Assembly: GCF_000725495.1 (NCBI RefSeq)
Contig: NZ_JNZD01000024.1
Location: 62,001 to 126,000, forward strand
Direction of reading: 5' to 3'
Origin: Streptomyces aureus
GTDB lineage: Bacteria > Actinomycetota > Actinomycetes > Streptomycetales > Streptomycetaceae
Length of the DNA: 64,000 nt
The translations under genes were made by a program, and so were the position numbers. Numbering within the stretch: the first letter of the stretch is position 1; each line of letters opens with the position of its first letter. This document shows, piece after piece, positions 1 through 8,909 of the stretch. Under the pieces are notes generated by a model. The model made no database searches and was not told the DNA's origin. It worked only from the letters and a program-made list of their open reading frames with translations.

Positions 1-2148
1 GCCCAGGAGGCCCGCCGCAAGGGCGTCCACGTCCTGCTCGCCCCCACCGTCAACCTCCACCGCTCACCGCTGGGCGGCCGCCACTTCGAGGCCTACAGCG
101 AGGACCCGCTCCTGACCGGGGCGATCGGCGGCGGCTACGTCCGGGGCGTGCAGTCCGGCGGAGTCGCCACCACCGTCAAGCACTTCGTCGCCAACGACGC
201 CGAGACCGACCGCTTCACGGTGAACAACCTCGTCTCCGAACGCGCCCTGCGCGAGCTGTACCTGGCGCCCTTCGAGGCCATCGTCGCCGCGGCCCGCCCG
301 TGGGGCGTGATGACCGCCTACAACTCCGTCAACGGCACCACGATGAGCGAGCACGGCCGCCTCGTGAACGAGGTCCTGCGCGGCGAATGGGGCTTCGACG
401 GGTTCAACGTCTCCGACTGGATGGCCGCCCGCGACACCCGTGCCGCGATCGAGGGCGGCCTCGACGTCGCCATGCCAGGCCCCCGGACCGTCTACGGCGA
501 ACCGCTCGCCGCCGCGGTGCGCGCGGGCGAGGTCGCCGAGGCCACGGTCGACGCGGCCGTGCGCAACGTGCTGCGGCTCGCCGCCCGCGTCGGCGCCCTG
601 GAGGGCGCCGAACCCGTCGTGACCGAGCCCCCGGCGACCGTGGACGGGCGGGCGCTGGCCCGCGAGGTGGCCCGCCGCGGCTTCGTCCTCGTCCGCAACG
701 AGGGCGCCCTGCCGCTCCCCGCGGAACACCGGGTCGCCCTCATCGGCGCCGCCGCCCGTGACGCCCGGGTCCTCGGCGGCGGCTCCGCCACCGTCTTCCC
801 CGCCGGGATCGTCTCGCCCCTCGACGGCCTCACCGCGGCCCTCCCCGAAGGGGCGGTGACCTACGCCGTCGGCGCCGACCCGACCGTCGAACTGCCCGCC
901 GCCGGAAAGGGCTTCGAGCTGCGCGCGGTCTGCCGCGACGCGGCCGGCGAGGTGATCGCCACCGCCTCCGCCCCGAACGGCCAGATCCAGTGGATGGGCG
1001 ACGACCTGCCCGAGGGCGTCACCTACGACAACCTCCACAGCGTCGAGCTCACCGGCACCTTCACCCCGCGCGACTCCGGCGCGCACACCTTCGGCATCAA
1101 GGGCCTGGGAGCCTTCACCCTCACCGTCGACGGGACGACGTACTTCGACGACGTCCAGGGCACCGACAAGGACGACCCGTTCGTCACCTTCTTCGGCGCC
1201 CCGGTACCGCGCGGCCAGGCCGAACTCGTGACGGGCGAGCCGGTGGAGGTCTCCCTCACCCATGTCGTCGCCTTCCCCGAGGACGTCCCGATGAAGGTCG
1301 TCGGCTTCACGCTCGCCCACCAGGAGCCGGTGCGCGACGCCGACGAGCTGATCGCCGAGGCGGTCGCGGCCGCCCGCGCCGCCGACACCGCCGTCGTCGT
1401 GGTCGCCACCACCGACCGCGTCGAGTCCGAGGGCTTCGACCGGGCGGACCTCCGCCTCCCCGGCCGCCAGGACGAACTGGTGCACGCCGTCGCCGCCGCC
1501 AACCCGAACACCGTCGTGGTCGTCAACTCCGGCTCCCCGGTAGAACTCCCGTGGCGCGACGAGGTCGCCGCCGTGCTCCTGAGCTGGTTCCCGGGCCAGG
1601 AGGGCGGCGCCGCCCTCGCCGACGTCCTCACCGGCGCCCACGAGCCCGGCGGACGCCTCCCCACCACCTGGGGCTCCCTGGCCGACGCCCCGGTCACCCG
1701 GGTGCGCCCCGAGGGCGGCGAACTCCCTTACACCGAGGACGTCTTCATCGGCTACCGCGCCTGGGAGAAGGAGGGCAGGACCCCCTCGTACCCCTTCGGG
1801 CACGGCCTCGGCTACACCGACTGGACGTACGAGTCCATCGAGACCGACGGCAGCACGGTCACCGTCCGCGTCCGCAACTCCGGCACGCGGCCCGGGCGCG
1901 AGGTCGTCCAGGTCTACCTCGCCCCCGTGGAACCCGGCACCGAGCGGCCCCTGCGGATGCTCGCCGGCTTCGCCGGGGTCGAGGCCGCTCCCGGCGAGAG
2001 CGTGGAGGCCGTCGTGGAGCTTCCGCGCCGCGCCTTCGAGATCTGGGACACCGCGACGGAATCGTGGGCGTTTGTGAAGGGTTCGTACGAGATTCAGGCA
2101 GGCCGTTCCCTCACGGACCACCGCCTGCGCACGATCATCGAGGCGTGA
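1..2148 (+). CDS. Beta-glucosidase, glycoside hydrolase family 3 (5' end outside window)
   Basis: The reading frame is open from base 1, so the N-terminus lies upstream. Visible part (about 715 aa): the end of the GH3 TIM barrel, with KHFVANDAE-type substrate-binding residues and the catalytic nucleophile Asp in GFNVSDW (codon at 415-417). The alpha/beta sandwich follows, interrupted by a PA14-like insert (about 900-1300), then a C-terminal fibronectin III-like domain (about 1850-2130). This is the classic long bacterial GH3 architecture, retaining hydrolysis of terminal beta-glucosyl or related sugars. No signal peptide can be judged because the start is missing. The aldose 1-epimerase just downstream on the other strand fits a sugar-use context. 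Family call is firm; exact sugar is not determinable. Confidence 0.93.
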   Translation, partial: AQEARRKGVHVLLAPTVNLHRSPLGGRHFEAYSEDPLLTGAIGGGYVRGVQSGGVATTVKHFVANDAETDRFTVNNLVSERALRELYLAPFEAIVAAARPWGVMTAYNSVNGTTMSEHGRLVNEVLRGEWGFDGFNVSDWMAARDTRAAIEGGLDVAMPGPRTVYGEPLAAAVRAGEVAEATVDAAVRNVLRLAARVGALEGAEPVVTEPPATVDGRALAREVARRGFVLVRNEGALPLPAEHRVALIGAAARDARVLGGGSATVFPAGIVSPLDGLTAALPEGAVTYAVGADPTVELPAAGKGFELRAVCRDAAGEVIATASAPNGQIQWMGDDLPEGVTYDNLHSVELTGTFTPRDSGAHTFGIKGLGAFTLTVDGTTYFDDVQGTDKDDPFVTFFGAPVPRGQAELVTGEPVEVSLTHVVAFPEDVPMKVVGFTLAHQEPVRDADELIAEAVAAARAADTAVVVVATTDRVESEGFDRADLRLPGRQDELVHAVAAANPNTVVVVNSGSPVELPWRDEVAAVLLSWFPGQEGGAALADVLTGAHEPGGRLPTTWGSLADAPVTRVRPEGGELPYTEDVFIGYRAWEKEGRTPSYPFGHGLGYTDWTYESIETDGSTVTVRVRNSGTRPGREVVQVYLAPVEPGTERPLRMLAGFAGVEAAPGESVEAVVELPRRAFEIWDTATESWAFVKGSYEIQAGRSLTDHRLRTIIEA

Positions 2149-2170
2149 ACGACGCGCCCCCTTTCGGTCG

Positions 2171-2204
2171 GCCCCGGCCCGGAACCTGACCTCCGGACCG
2201 GGGC
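2171..2204 (+). terminator. Hairpin downstream of the GH3 gene
   Basis: Two 12-base arms (2171-2182 and 2193-2204) pair with one C/A mismatch around a 10-nt loop, 23 nt after the stop codon. There is no T tract, as is usual for Streptomyces terminators. It lies between convergent genes and could serve both. Confidence 0.5.
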
Positions 2205-2245
2205 TCGCCGTTGCCCGCGTGCACAGCCCCTAGGGCCTGTCTGCC

Positions 2246-3220
2246 TCAGGGCCGCACCGAGAACCCGTACACCGTCTCGGAGCGGAACACCTCGCCCGGG
2301 GCCAGGCGGGTGCTCGGGAACTCCGGGCGGTTCGGAGAGTCGGGGAAGTGCTGGGTCTCCAGCGCGATGCCGTCGTTCGGGGCGAACGGCTCGCCCAGGT
2401 GGTCGGCGGTGTAGAGCTGCAGCCCCGGTTCGGTGGTCGCCACCGTCAGCACCCGGCCGGACGCGGGGTCGTACAGCTCGGCGACCTCCACGGGGGCGGC
2501 GGTGAGCCCCTTGTCCAGCACGTAGTTGTGGTCGTAGCCCGCGCCGGTCTTGCGGGGCTCGCGGAAGTCGAAGCGGGTGCCCTCGACCGCGTCCAGCTCC
2601 CCGGTCGGGATCAGGTCCCCGTCCACCCGCGTCAGCCGCGACGCGTCGAGCCGCAGTTCGTGCCCCAGCGCGCTGCCGGAGCCGCCGAGGTTCCAGTACG
2701 TGTGGTTCGTCAGGTTCACCACGGTCGGCGCGTCGGTCACCGCCTCGTAGGCGATCACCAGCGCGCCCCGCTCGTCCAGCGTGTACGTCGCCGAGAGCTC
2801 CAGACGGCCCGGGAAGCCCTCCTCGCCGTCCGGGCTGACCCGGGAGAGCCGGACCCCGTGCTCGACCGGCTCCGCGTCCCACACGCGCTTGTCGAAGCCG
2901 CCGTCGCCGCCGTGCAGCGAGTTGGGCCCGTTGTTCGGCTCCAGGGTGTACGTCACCCCGTCCAGCGGGAAGCGCGCACCCCCGATCCGGTTCGCGTACC
3001 GCCCGACCAGCGCCCCCAGATACGGCTCGGGGTGCGCCGTGTACCCCTCCAGGGCGGGGAAGCCCAGCGTCACGTCCACGGCCCGCCCGTCCCGGTCCGG
3101 CACCTCGGCCGACTGCACGATCCCGCCGTACGTGAGCACCCGCACCCGGACCCCGGCGCGCTCCAGCGTCCAGCGGTGCACCCGGGTGCCGTCCGAAAGT
3201 GTGCCGAAAAGTTCACTCAT
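2246..3220 (-). CDS. galM: Aldose 1-epimerase (mutarotase)
   Basis: A 324-aa cytosolic enzyme interconverting alpha and beta anomers of hexoses such as glucose or galactose. Family signatures are clear: GRYANRI near residue 75, NSLHGG near 100 (substrate His), the NHTYWNL motif around residue 173 (catalytic His), and a Glu-containing C-terminal LETQHFPDSPN segment. Length matches the GalM family. ATG start with a weak AGGG-type ribosome site. It ends about 100 bp from the convergent GH3 gene, and the SGNH hydrolase gene stops 10 bp upstream, so the two minus-strand genes may be co-transcribed. Confidence 0.93.
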   Translation of the reverse strand: MSELFGTLSDGTRVHRWTLERAGVRVRVLTYGGIVQSAEVPDRDGRAVDVTLGFPALEGYTAHPEPYLGALVGRYANRIGGARFPLDGVTYTLEPNNGPNSLHGGDGGFDKRVWDAEPVEHGVRLSRVSPDGEEGFPGRLELSATYTLDERGALVIAYEAVTDAPTVVNLTNHTYWNLGGSGSALGHELRLDASRLTRVDGDLIPTGELDAVEGTRFDFREPRKTGAGYDHNYVLDKGLTAAPVEVAELYDPASGRVLTVATTEPGLQLYTADHLGEPFAPNDGIALETQHFPDSPNRPEFPSTRLAPGEVFRSETVYGFSVRP

Positions 3221-3230
3221 GAGAGAAACC

Positions 3231-4127
3231 CTAGGTCACGGGTTCGCGTGCCGTGACCGTTCGGTAGGCGATCTCCGCGAGCCGGGCCTGTCCGTCCCGG
3301 CTCGGGTGGAACCAGTCCCAGTGGCTCAACTGGTCCGTCCCGAAGCGGTAGTCGAAGACCGCGTTCCCGTCGAAGCGGCAGCGCCGGTCCTTGGCGCACA
3401 CCTCGCGCAGCACCTCGTTGTACGCCTTCACCCGGTCGAACACCCGCCCGCGCCGGAGCGTCGCCGCCGCGTTCAGCGAGTCCGCGTCACCGAGCATCGA
3501 CGGACAGATGCCGAGCTTCCACACCTGCTTGCCCAGCGGATTGCCGCGCCCCTCCGACCACAGCCGCTTCAGGTCCGGCACGCTCGACACGTACACCTGG
3601 GCCTTGGGCAGCGCGCCGCGCAGCGTGTCCATCGCCTCCTGGAACTCCGCGCGGAAGTCGTCCACGGACGTCATCGCCGAGGCGGACGAACGGCAGGCGT
3701 CGTTGGCGCCCGCCATCACCGTGACCAGCGCCGGCCCGCGCGTCGCCGCCTGGGCCATCTGCCCGGGAAGGTCGGCCATCCGCGCGCCGGTCACCGCGTA
3801 GTTCCAGCTGCGCTCGGCGGCACCCGACGGGCCGAGCAGTCGCACGGCGAGCGAGTCGACCCGCGGATCGCTGCCGGTCGCCCACGACACCTCGGGACAG
3901 TCGGACAGCACGCTGCAGGCGTCGAAACCGCGGGTGATGGAGTCGCCGACCGCGGCCATGGAGTCCGGACTGCGGTCCCAGACCGGGGTGGGCCTCGGGG
4001 ACGGCCGGACCTCCGCTCTCCCGCCGGACGCGGAGGAGCCGCCGGCGTCGCAGGCGGCGGTGCCCAGGAGGGCCGCCGCGGCCGCGGCGGCGAGGACGGC
4101 CCGCGAACGGTGGCTGCGATTCCGCAT
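3231..4127 (-). CDS. Secreted SGNH/GDSL-type hydrolase, likely lipoprotein
   Basis: About 298 aa. Basic N-terminus, an Ala/Leu-rich hydrophobic core and a lipobox ending GTAAC, so probably a lipid-anchored exported protein. SGNH esterase blocks are present: GDSITRG (nucleophile Ser), a Gly in the second block, MAGANDAC (block III) and the C-terminal DWFHPSRDG with the Asp-His pair. Several Cys residues outside the lipobox suggest disulfides, as in Streptomyces secreted lipases/esterases. The ATG at 4127 is preferred over upstream in-frame starts because a GAGGAG ribosome site precedes it and the signal sequence begins there. Substrate (lipid or acetylated glycan) cannot be told. Confidence 0.88.
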   Translation of the reverse strand: MRNRSHRSRAVLAAAAAAALLGTAACDAGGSSASGGRAEVRPSPRPTPVWDRSPDSMAAVGDSITRGFDACSVLSDCPEVSWATGSDPRVDSLAVRLLGPSGAAERSWNYAVTGARMADLPGQMAQAATRGPALVTVMAGANDACRSSASAMTSVDDFRAEFQEAMDTLRGALPKAQVYVSSVPDLKRLWSEGRGNPLGKQVWKLGICPSMLGDADSLNAAATLRRGRVFDRVKAYNEVLREVCAKDRRCRFDGNAVFDYRFGTDQLSHWDWFHPSRDGQARLAEIAYRTVTAREPVT

Positions 4128-4436
4128 CCCCTGGTCTCCTCGCTCGTTGTACAGGGTTGGTCGGCACCCGCTCCGCGCGGTGGGTCGCACCACGTCGTAC
4201 ACGGCCGGTCGCACCGTGTGTCCCACGGTGCGGCCTGCTCCGCCCGGGAGGCCGGCCCGTACCCCCGACAGGGAGTCCGGACACGTCCCGCCGGGTGAAA
4301 CCTCGGCGGTTCACGGCGCTCGGACCGACGGTACGTCACACTCCTTGCGCCGCCGCAGGGTAGCCTCGCCACGTGGCCGCCCTGCCACTGCCGTTCCGCT
4401 AAGTTACAAGATGTCTCGCTCTGTCCGGAGGCCCCA

Positions 4437-4931
4437 GTGACGACACGTGGAGTTCTCTACGTGCACTCCGCGCCCCGCGCGTTGTGTCCGCATGTCGAGT
4501 GGGCGGTCGCGGGGGTGCTCGGCACACGCGTCAACCTCGACTGGATCCGGCAGCCCGCCGCGCCCGGCACCTGGAGATCCGAGTTCTCCTGGAAGGGCGA
4601 GGCCGGCACCGCCTCCAAGCTCGCCTCCGCGCTGCGCGGCTGGCACCTGCTGCGTTTCGAGGTCACCGCCGAGCCCTGTCCCACCGCCGAGGGCGAGCGC
4701 TACAGCTGCACGCCCGAGCTCGGCATCTTCCACGCCGTCACCGGCATCCACGGCGACATCCTCATCCCCGAGGACCGGCTGCGCGCAGCGCTGCTGCGCT
4801 CCCAGCGCGGTGAGAGCGACCTGGAGGCCGACCTCGCCAAGCTCCTCGGCAAGCCCTGGGACGACGAGCTCGAGCCCTTCCGCTACGCGGGCGAGGGCGC
4901 CCCGGTCCGCTGGCTGCACCAGGTGGTCTGA
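4437..4931 (+). CDS. DUF3145 family protein
   Basis: A 164-aa soluble protein of a family restricted to actinobacteria; no biochemical function is established to my knowledge. It opens TTRGVLYVHSAPRALCPHVE and matches my recollection of DUF3145 along its whole length. GTG start with a GGAGG ribosome site five bases upstream. Flanked by a divergent SGNH hydrolase and, across a strong bidirectional terminator, the convergent fab operon. No membrane segment or signal peptide. Confidence 0.85.
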   Translation: MTTRGVLYVHSAPRALCPHVEWAVAGVLGTRVNLDWIRQPAAPGTWRSEFSWKGEAGTASKLASALRGWHLLRFEVTAEPCPTAEGERYSCTPELGIFHAVTGIHGDILIPEDRLRAALLRSQRGESDLEADLAKLLGKPWDDELEPFRYAGEGAPVRWLHQVV

Positions 4932-5057
4932 CCCGCCCGTCCCGCACGCCCCGCCCGGACCCTGCGCGCCCGGACCTGCGCGCCCCGCCCGACGGGACCG
5001 CCGTGACGGGACCGGCCCGACGCCCCGTCGGCACCGCCCGTACACCGCCCAAGCACC

Positions 5058-5110
5058 TACGACGTGTGGCCCGTACCCCCGTGATCAGGGGGTGCGGGCC
5101 ACACGTCGTA
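5058..5110. terminator. Strong bidirectional terminator between DUF3145 gene and fabF
   Basis: Arms 5058-5080 and 5088-5110 form a 23-bp stem with a single mismatch and a 7-nt loop. It lies exactly between two convergent genes, so it should stop transcription from both sides. Confidence 0.8.
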
Positions 5111-5126
5111 CGGAGGGGACGCGGCG

Positions 5127-6398
5127 TCAGACCGAACGGAACGCCAGCACCACGTTGTGCCCGCCGAAGCCGAACGAGTCGTTCAGCGCGGCGATACGGC
5201 CCTCGACGGGCAGCTTGCGCGCCTCGCCGCGGACGATGTCGGCGGCCGCCTCGGCCTCGGGGTCGAGGTTCTCGACGTTGATGGTCGGCGGGGCGAGCCG
5301 GTGGTACAGCGCGAGCACGGCCGCGACCGACTCGACACCGCCGGCGCCACCGAGGAGGTGACCGGTCATCGACTTCGTGGCGGACACCGCGAAGTGGTCG
5401 GCCTCGTCGCCGAACACCTTGCGCAGCGCCTTCAGCTCGGCCACGTCACCGGCCGGCGTCGAGGTGGCGTGCGCGTTCACGTGCACGATCTCGGCCGGGT
5501 CCAGGTCGGTGTTGTCGAGCAGGTTCTGCAGGGCGTGCGAGATGCCGCGGCCCTCGGGCTCCGGCTGCACGATGTCGTGCGCGTCGGCGGAGATGCCCTG
5601 GCCGACCGCCTCGGCGTACACCCGGGCACCGCGCTTGGCGGCGTGCTCGGCGGACTCCAGGACCAGGACGCCGGCGCCCTCGCCGAGGACGAAGCCGTCA
5701 CGGGCGACGTCGTAGGGCCGCGAGGCACCCTCGGGGTCCTCGTTGTTCTTGGACATCGCCATCATGTTGCCGAACGCGGCGATGGGAAGCGGGTGGATGG
5801 CCGCCTCGGTGCCACCGGCGACGACGACGTCGGCGCGGCCCGTGCGGATCATCTCGATGGCGTAGCCGATGGCCTCGGCGCCGGAGGCGCAGGCGGAGAC
5901 CGGGGTGTGCACACCGGCGCGGGCGCCCACGGCGAGGCCCACGTTGGCGGACGGACCGTTCGGCATCAGCATCGGGACGGTGTGCGGGGAGACCCGGCGG
6001 ACGCCCTTCTCCTTCAGCACGTCGTACTGGTCGAGCAACGTCGTCACACCACCGATGCCGGAGGCGATGACCGTGCCCAGCCGGTCGGGGTCGACACTCG
6101 GGTCCTCGCCCGCCTTGTCGGTGAAACCGGCGTCGGCCCAGGCCTCCTTGGCCGCGATCAGCGCGAACTGCGCCGAGCGGTCCAGTCGGCGGGCCTGCGG
6201 GCGGGGAATGACCTCGCCCGGCTCCACGGCGATCTGCGCCGCGATACGGACAGCCTGGTCGGCGGCCCACTCCTGCTCGAGCGGGCGGACGCCGGAGCGT
6301 CCGGCGATCAGGCCCTCCCAGGTAGAGGCTGCGTCGCCACCCAGCGGTGTGGTTGCGCCGATACCGGTGACGACCACGGTGCGATTGGTCGGGCTCAC
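5127..6398 (-). CDS. fabF: Beta-ketoacyl-ACP synthase II
   Basis: A 423-aa condensing enzyme elongating acyl-ACP with malonyl-ACP in type II fatty-acid synthesis. Thiolase fold with the Cys-His-His triad: active-site Cys170 in VSACASG, His in VNAHATSTPAGD and His in KSMTGHLLGGAGG, followed by the FGFGGHN motif. GTG start with GGAG about 11 bases upstream. Last gene of the fabD-fabH-acpP-fabF operon, the same order as S. coelicolor SCO2387-SCO2390. Secondary-metabolite ketosynthases also share this fold, but the operon context makes primary metabolism certain. Confidence 0.97.
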   Translation of the reverse strand: MSPTNRTVVVTGIGATTPLGGDAASTWEGLIAGRSGVRPLEQEWAADQAVRIAAQIAVEPGEVIPRPQARRLDRSAQFALIAAKEAWADAGFTDKAGEDPSVDPDRLGTVIASGIGGVTTLLDQYDVLKEKGVRRVSPHTVPMLMPNGPSANVGLAVGARAGVHTPVSACASGAEAIGYAIEMIRTGRADVVVAGGTEAAIHPLPIAAFGNMMAMSKNNEDPEGASRPYDVARDGFVLGEGAGVLVLESAEHAAKRGARVYAEAVGQGISADAHDIVQPEPEGRGISHALQNLLDNTDLDPAEIVHVNAHATSTPAGDVAELKALRKVFGDEADHFAVSATKSMTGHLLGGAGGVESVAAVLALYHRLAPPTINVENLDPEAEAAADIVRGEARKLPVEGRIAALNDSFGFGGHNVVLAFRSV

Positions 6399-6525
6399 GG
6401 GAATTCTTTCTCCAACGGATACGAGGATTCAGCGGCGCCACCGCCGGGTGGCGGGGCATCAGCCCGGGGGAACCGGGGCGCGCGGCCCCGGTGCACCCAG
6501 GCGGTCGGCCCAGGTGATCGGAAGA

Positions 6526-6774
6526 TCAGGCCTGGTGCTTGAGGATGTAGTCGGTCGCGTCGCCGACGGTCTTGAGGTTCTTGACGTCGTCGTCCGGGAT
6601 CTTGACGTCGAAGCGCTCTTCGGCGGCGACGACGACCTCGACCATGGACAGCGAGTCGACGTCCAGGTCGTCGGTGAAGGACTTGTCCAGCTGGACGTCC
6701 TCGGTGGGGATCCCGGCGATCTCGTTGACGATCTCGGCGAGACCTTCGACGATCTCTTCCTGAGTGGCGGCCAT
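6526..6774 (-). CDS. acpP: Acyl carrier protein
   Basis: An 82-aa acidic four-helix carrier protein. Phosphopantetheine attaches to Ser41 in the D-V-D-S-L motif; surrounding sequence is a typical primary-metabolism ACP. ATG start with an AAGGAG ribosome site. It sits between fabH and fabF with gaps of about 75 and 127 bp, longer than elsewhere in the operon, which could allow extra ribosome binding or processing for the high expression ACP needs. Confidence 0.97.
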   Translation of the reverse strand: MAATQEEIVEGLAEIVNEIAGIPTEDVQLDKSFTDDLDVDSLSMVEVVVAAEERFDVKIPDDDVKNLKTVGDATDYILKHQA

Positions 6775-6849
6775 GTCAGGCGCTCCTTCGGTGTGTTTCC
6801 AGAGGGGTGGCGATAATCCGTACGGACCGGATGATCCGGTACGGAGTGC

Positions 6850-7881
6850 CTAGGGGAGGGTAACGACCGTCGCGGCGTACACGAGACCCGCCCCGAAGCC
6901 GATGACGAGCGCGGTGTCGCCGCTCTTCGCCTCACCGGTCGCCAGGAGCCGCTCCATCGCGAGCGGGATCGAGGCGGCCGAGGTGTTGCCGGTGGTGCGC
7001 ACGTCACGCGCGACCGTGACGTGCCCCGGCAGTTTCAGCGTCTTCACCATCGAGTCGATGATCCGCTCGTTGGCCTGGTGGGGAATGAAGACATCCAGGT
7101 CGTCCGGGCTGATCCCGGCCGCGTCCAGCGCCTGCTGAGCGACCTTCGCCATCTCGAACACGGCCCAGCGGAACACCGCCTGGCCCTCCTGCGTGATGGC
7201 AGGGAACTTGATCTCGCCCTTGGAGTCGAGCGGAAGCTGGGAGACGTCGCCGACCTTGAAGCGGTCCCACGGGACCGTCTGCTTGATCGTGCCGGCCTTG
7301 TCGCCCTCGCTGCCCCAGACCGTGGGGCCGATGTGCGGCTCCTCGGAGGGGCCCACGACGACCGCGCCCGCGCCGTCGCCGAACAGGAAGGCCGTCGCAC
7401 GGTCCTCCAGGTCGGTGAGGTCGCTCAGCCGCTCCACGCCGATGACGAGGACGTACTCCGCCGAACCCTCGACGACCATGCCCTTGGCGAGGGTCAGACC
7501 GTAGCCGAAGCCCGCGCAGCCGGCCGAGATGTCGAAGGCCGCGGCCTTGTTCGTGCCGAGCTTGTCGGCGATCTCGGTGGCGATGGCCGGGGTCTGGGCG
7601 AAGTGCGACACGGTGGAGACCACCACGGCGCCGATCTGCTCGGCGGTGATCCCGGCGTCGGCGATGGCCTTGCCGGACGCCTCGACCGACATCGCGGCCA
7701 CGGTCTCCTCGTCGGAGGCCCAGTGCCGGGTCTCGATGCCCGAGCGCGAGCGGATCCACTCGTCGGACGAGTCGATCGTCTCCAGGATCACCTCGTTGGG
7801 CACCACCCGGACGGGGCGGTAGCCGCCGACGCCGAGGATGCGCGCGAACGGAGCGCCCTTGGGTGCCTTGATCTTCGACAT
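6850..7881 (-). CDS. fabH: Beta-ketoacyl-ACP synthase III
   Basis: A 343-aa enzyme starting fatty-acid synthesis by condensing acyl-CoA (in Streptomyces often branched starters) with malonyl-ACP. Catalytic Cys122 lies in DISAGCAGF, His in FIPHQANERI, Asn in RTTGNTSAAS. The frame stays open upstream into fabD, but the ATG at 7881 gives the normal FabH N-terminus (SKIKAPKGAPFARILGVGGY) and a GAGG-containing ribosome site precedes it. Only 11 bp separate it from the fabD stop, so the pair is probably translationally coupled. Confidence 0.97.
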   Translation of the reverse strand: MSKIKAPKGAPFARILGVGGYRPVRVVPNEVILETIDSSDEWIRSRSGIETRHWASDEETVAAMSVEASGKAIADAGITAEQIGAVVVSTVSHFAQTPAIATEIADKLGTNKAAAFDISAGCAGFGYGLTLAKGMVVEGSAEYVLVIGVERLSDLTDLEDRATAFLFGDGAGAVVVGPSEEPHIGPTVWGSEGDKAGTIKQTVPWDRFKVGDVSQLPLDSKGEIKFPAITQEGQAVFRWAVFEMAKVAQQALDAAGISPDDLDVFIPHQANERIIDSMVKTLKLPGHVTVARDVRTTGNTSAASIPLAMERLLATGEAKSGDTALVIGFGAGLVYAATVVTLP

Positions 7882-7892
7882 GCTCGGGCTCC

Positions 7893-8810
7893 TCAGGCCG
7901 CGCCGTGCTCGGCGATGAGCTCGCGAGCCGCGTCCAGGTCGTCGGGGGTCTTCAGCGCCAGCGTCGTGACGCCGGGCAGCGCGCGCTTGGCCAGACCGGT
8001 CAGCGTGCCGCCGGGGCACACCTCGATCAGCGCGGTCGCGCCGAGCTTCTGGAAGGTCTCCATGCACAGGTCCCAGCGGACCGGGTTGGCGACCTGGCCG
8101 ACCAGACGGGAGACGACGTCGGCACCGGAGGCGACGGCCTGGCCGTCACGGTTCGAGACGTAGGTGACCCGGGGGTCCGCCGGCGTCAGGTCCTCGGCCG
8201 CCTTCGCCAGCGCGTCGACCGCGGGGGCCATGTGGTGCGTGTGGAACGCGCCCGCCACCTTCAGCGCCACGACCCGCCGGACGCCCTCGGGCTTGTCCGC
8301 CTCCAGGGCGGCCAGCTGCTCCAGCGTTCCGGCGGCCACGATCTGGCCGGCGCCGTTCACGTTCGCCGGGGTCAGCCCCAGCTTCTCCAGGTGCGCGACC
8401 GTCGTGTCCGGGTCCCCGCCCAGCAGTGCCGACATACCGGTCTGCGTGATGGCGGCGGCGTCGGCCATCGCGAGGCCGCGCTTGCGGACGAGGGTCAGCG
8501 CCGCGGTGTCGTCCAGCACGCCCGCGAACGCGGCGGCGGTGATCTCGCCGACGCTGTGCCCGGCGACGGCACCGGGGGTGACGTCACCGAGTGCCGCGGC
8601 CGACAGGAGACCGGCGGCGACCAGGAGCGGCTGCGCGACAGCCGTGTCACGGATCGCGTCCGCGTCGGCCTGCGTGCCGTAGTGGGCAAGGTCCAGCCCG
8701 ATGGCGTCCGACCACGCGGCGAGGCGTTCGGCGGCACCGGGGAGGTCGAGCCAGGGAGTCAGGAAGCCGGGCGTCTGAGCGCCCTGGCCGGGAGCGACGA
8801 GTACGAGCAC
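7893..8810 (-). CDS. fabD: Malonyl-CoA:ACP transacylase
   Basis: About 305 aa; transfers malonyl from CoA to ACP, supplying extender units. The GQGAQ N-terminal motif, nucleophile Ser86 in GHSVGE and a C-terminal His region are present. The GTG at 8810 gives the expected LVLVAPGQGAQ start; a second GTG two codons upstream (8816) is possible. First structural gene of the fab operon; the promoter must lie in or just beyond the 89-bp gap to fasR, where an ACAAA-N8-TTTGT dyad is visible. Confidence 0.96.
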   Translation of the reverse strand: MLVLVAPGQGAQTPGFLTPWLDLPGAAERLAAWSDAIGLDLAHYGTQADADAIRDTAVAQPLLVAAGLLSAAALGDVTPGAVAGHSVGEITAAAFAGVLDDTAALTLVRKRGLAMADAAAITQTGMSALLGGDPDTTVAHLEKLGLTPANVNGAGQIVAAGTLEQLAALEADKPEGVRRVVALKVAGAFHTHHMAPAVDALAKAAEDLTPADPRVTYVSNRDGQAVASGADVVSRLVGQVANPVRWDLCMETFQKLGATALIEVCPGGTLTGLAKRALPGVTTLALKTPDDLDAARELIAEHGAA

Positions 8811-8909
8811 TCTCACACTCTCTCTTGTGGACGGCCACGGCCGCCCGTGGGGACAGGGACGAAGAACACGAGGGGGAATTGTAGGGCCCCGACAAAAGCC
8901 TATGTTTGT
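8811..8909 (-). promoter_or_regulatory. fabD upstream region with candidate FasR operator
   Basis: The gap between fasR and fabD is too long for simple coupling and carries an inverted repeat ACAAA (8892-8896) / TTTGT (8905-8909) that begins upstream of the fasR stop codon. In S. coelicolor FasR binds upstream of fabD and activates the operon. That this dyad is the operator is inference. Confidence 0.35.

Noticed and set aside
2348..3256. Long open frame opposite galM
   Set aside because: Typical high-GC shadow of a real gene; galM shows all family motifs.
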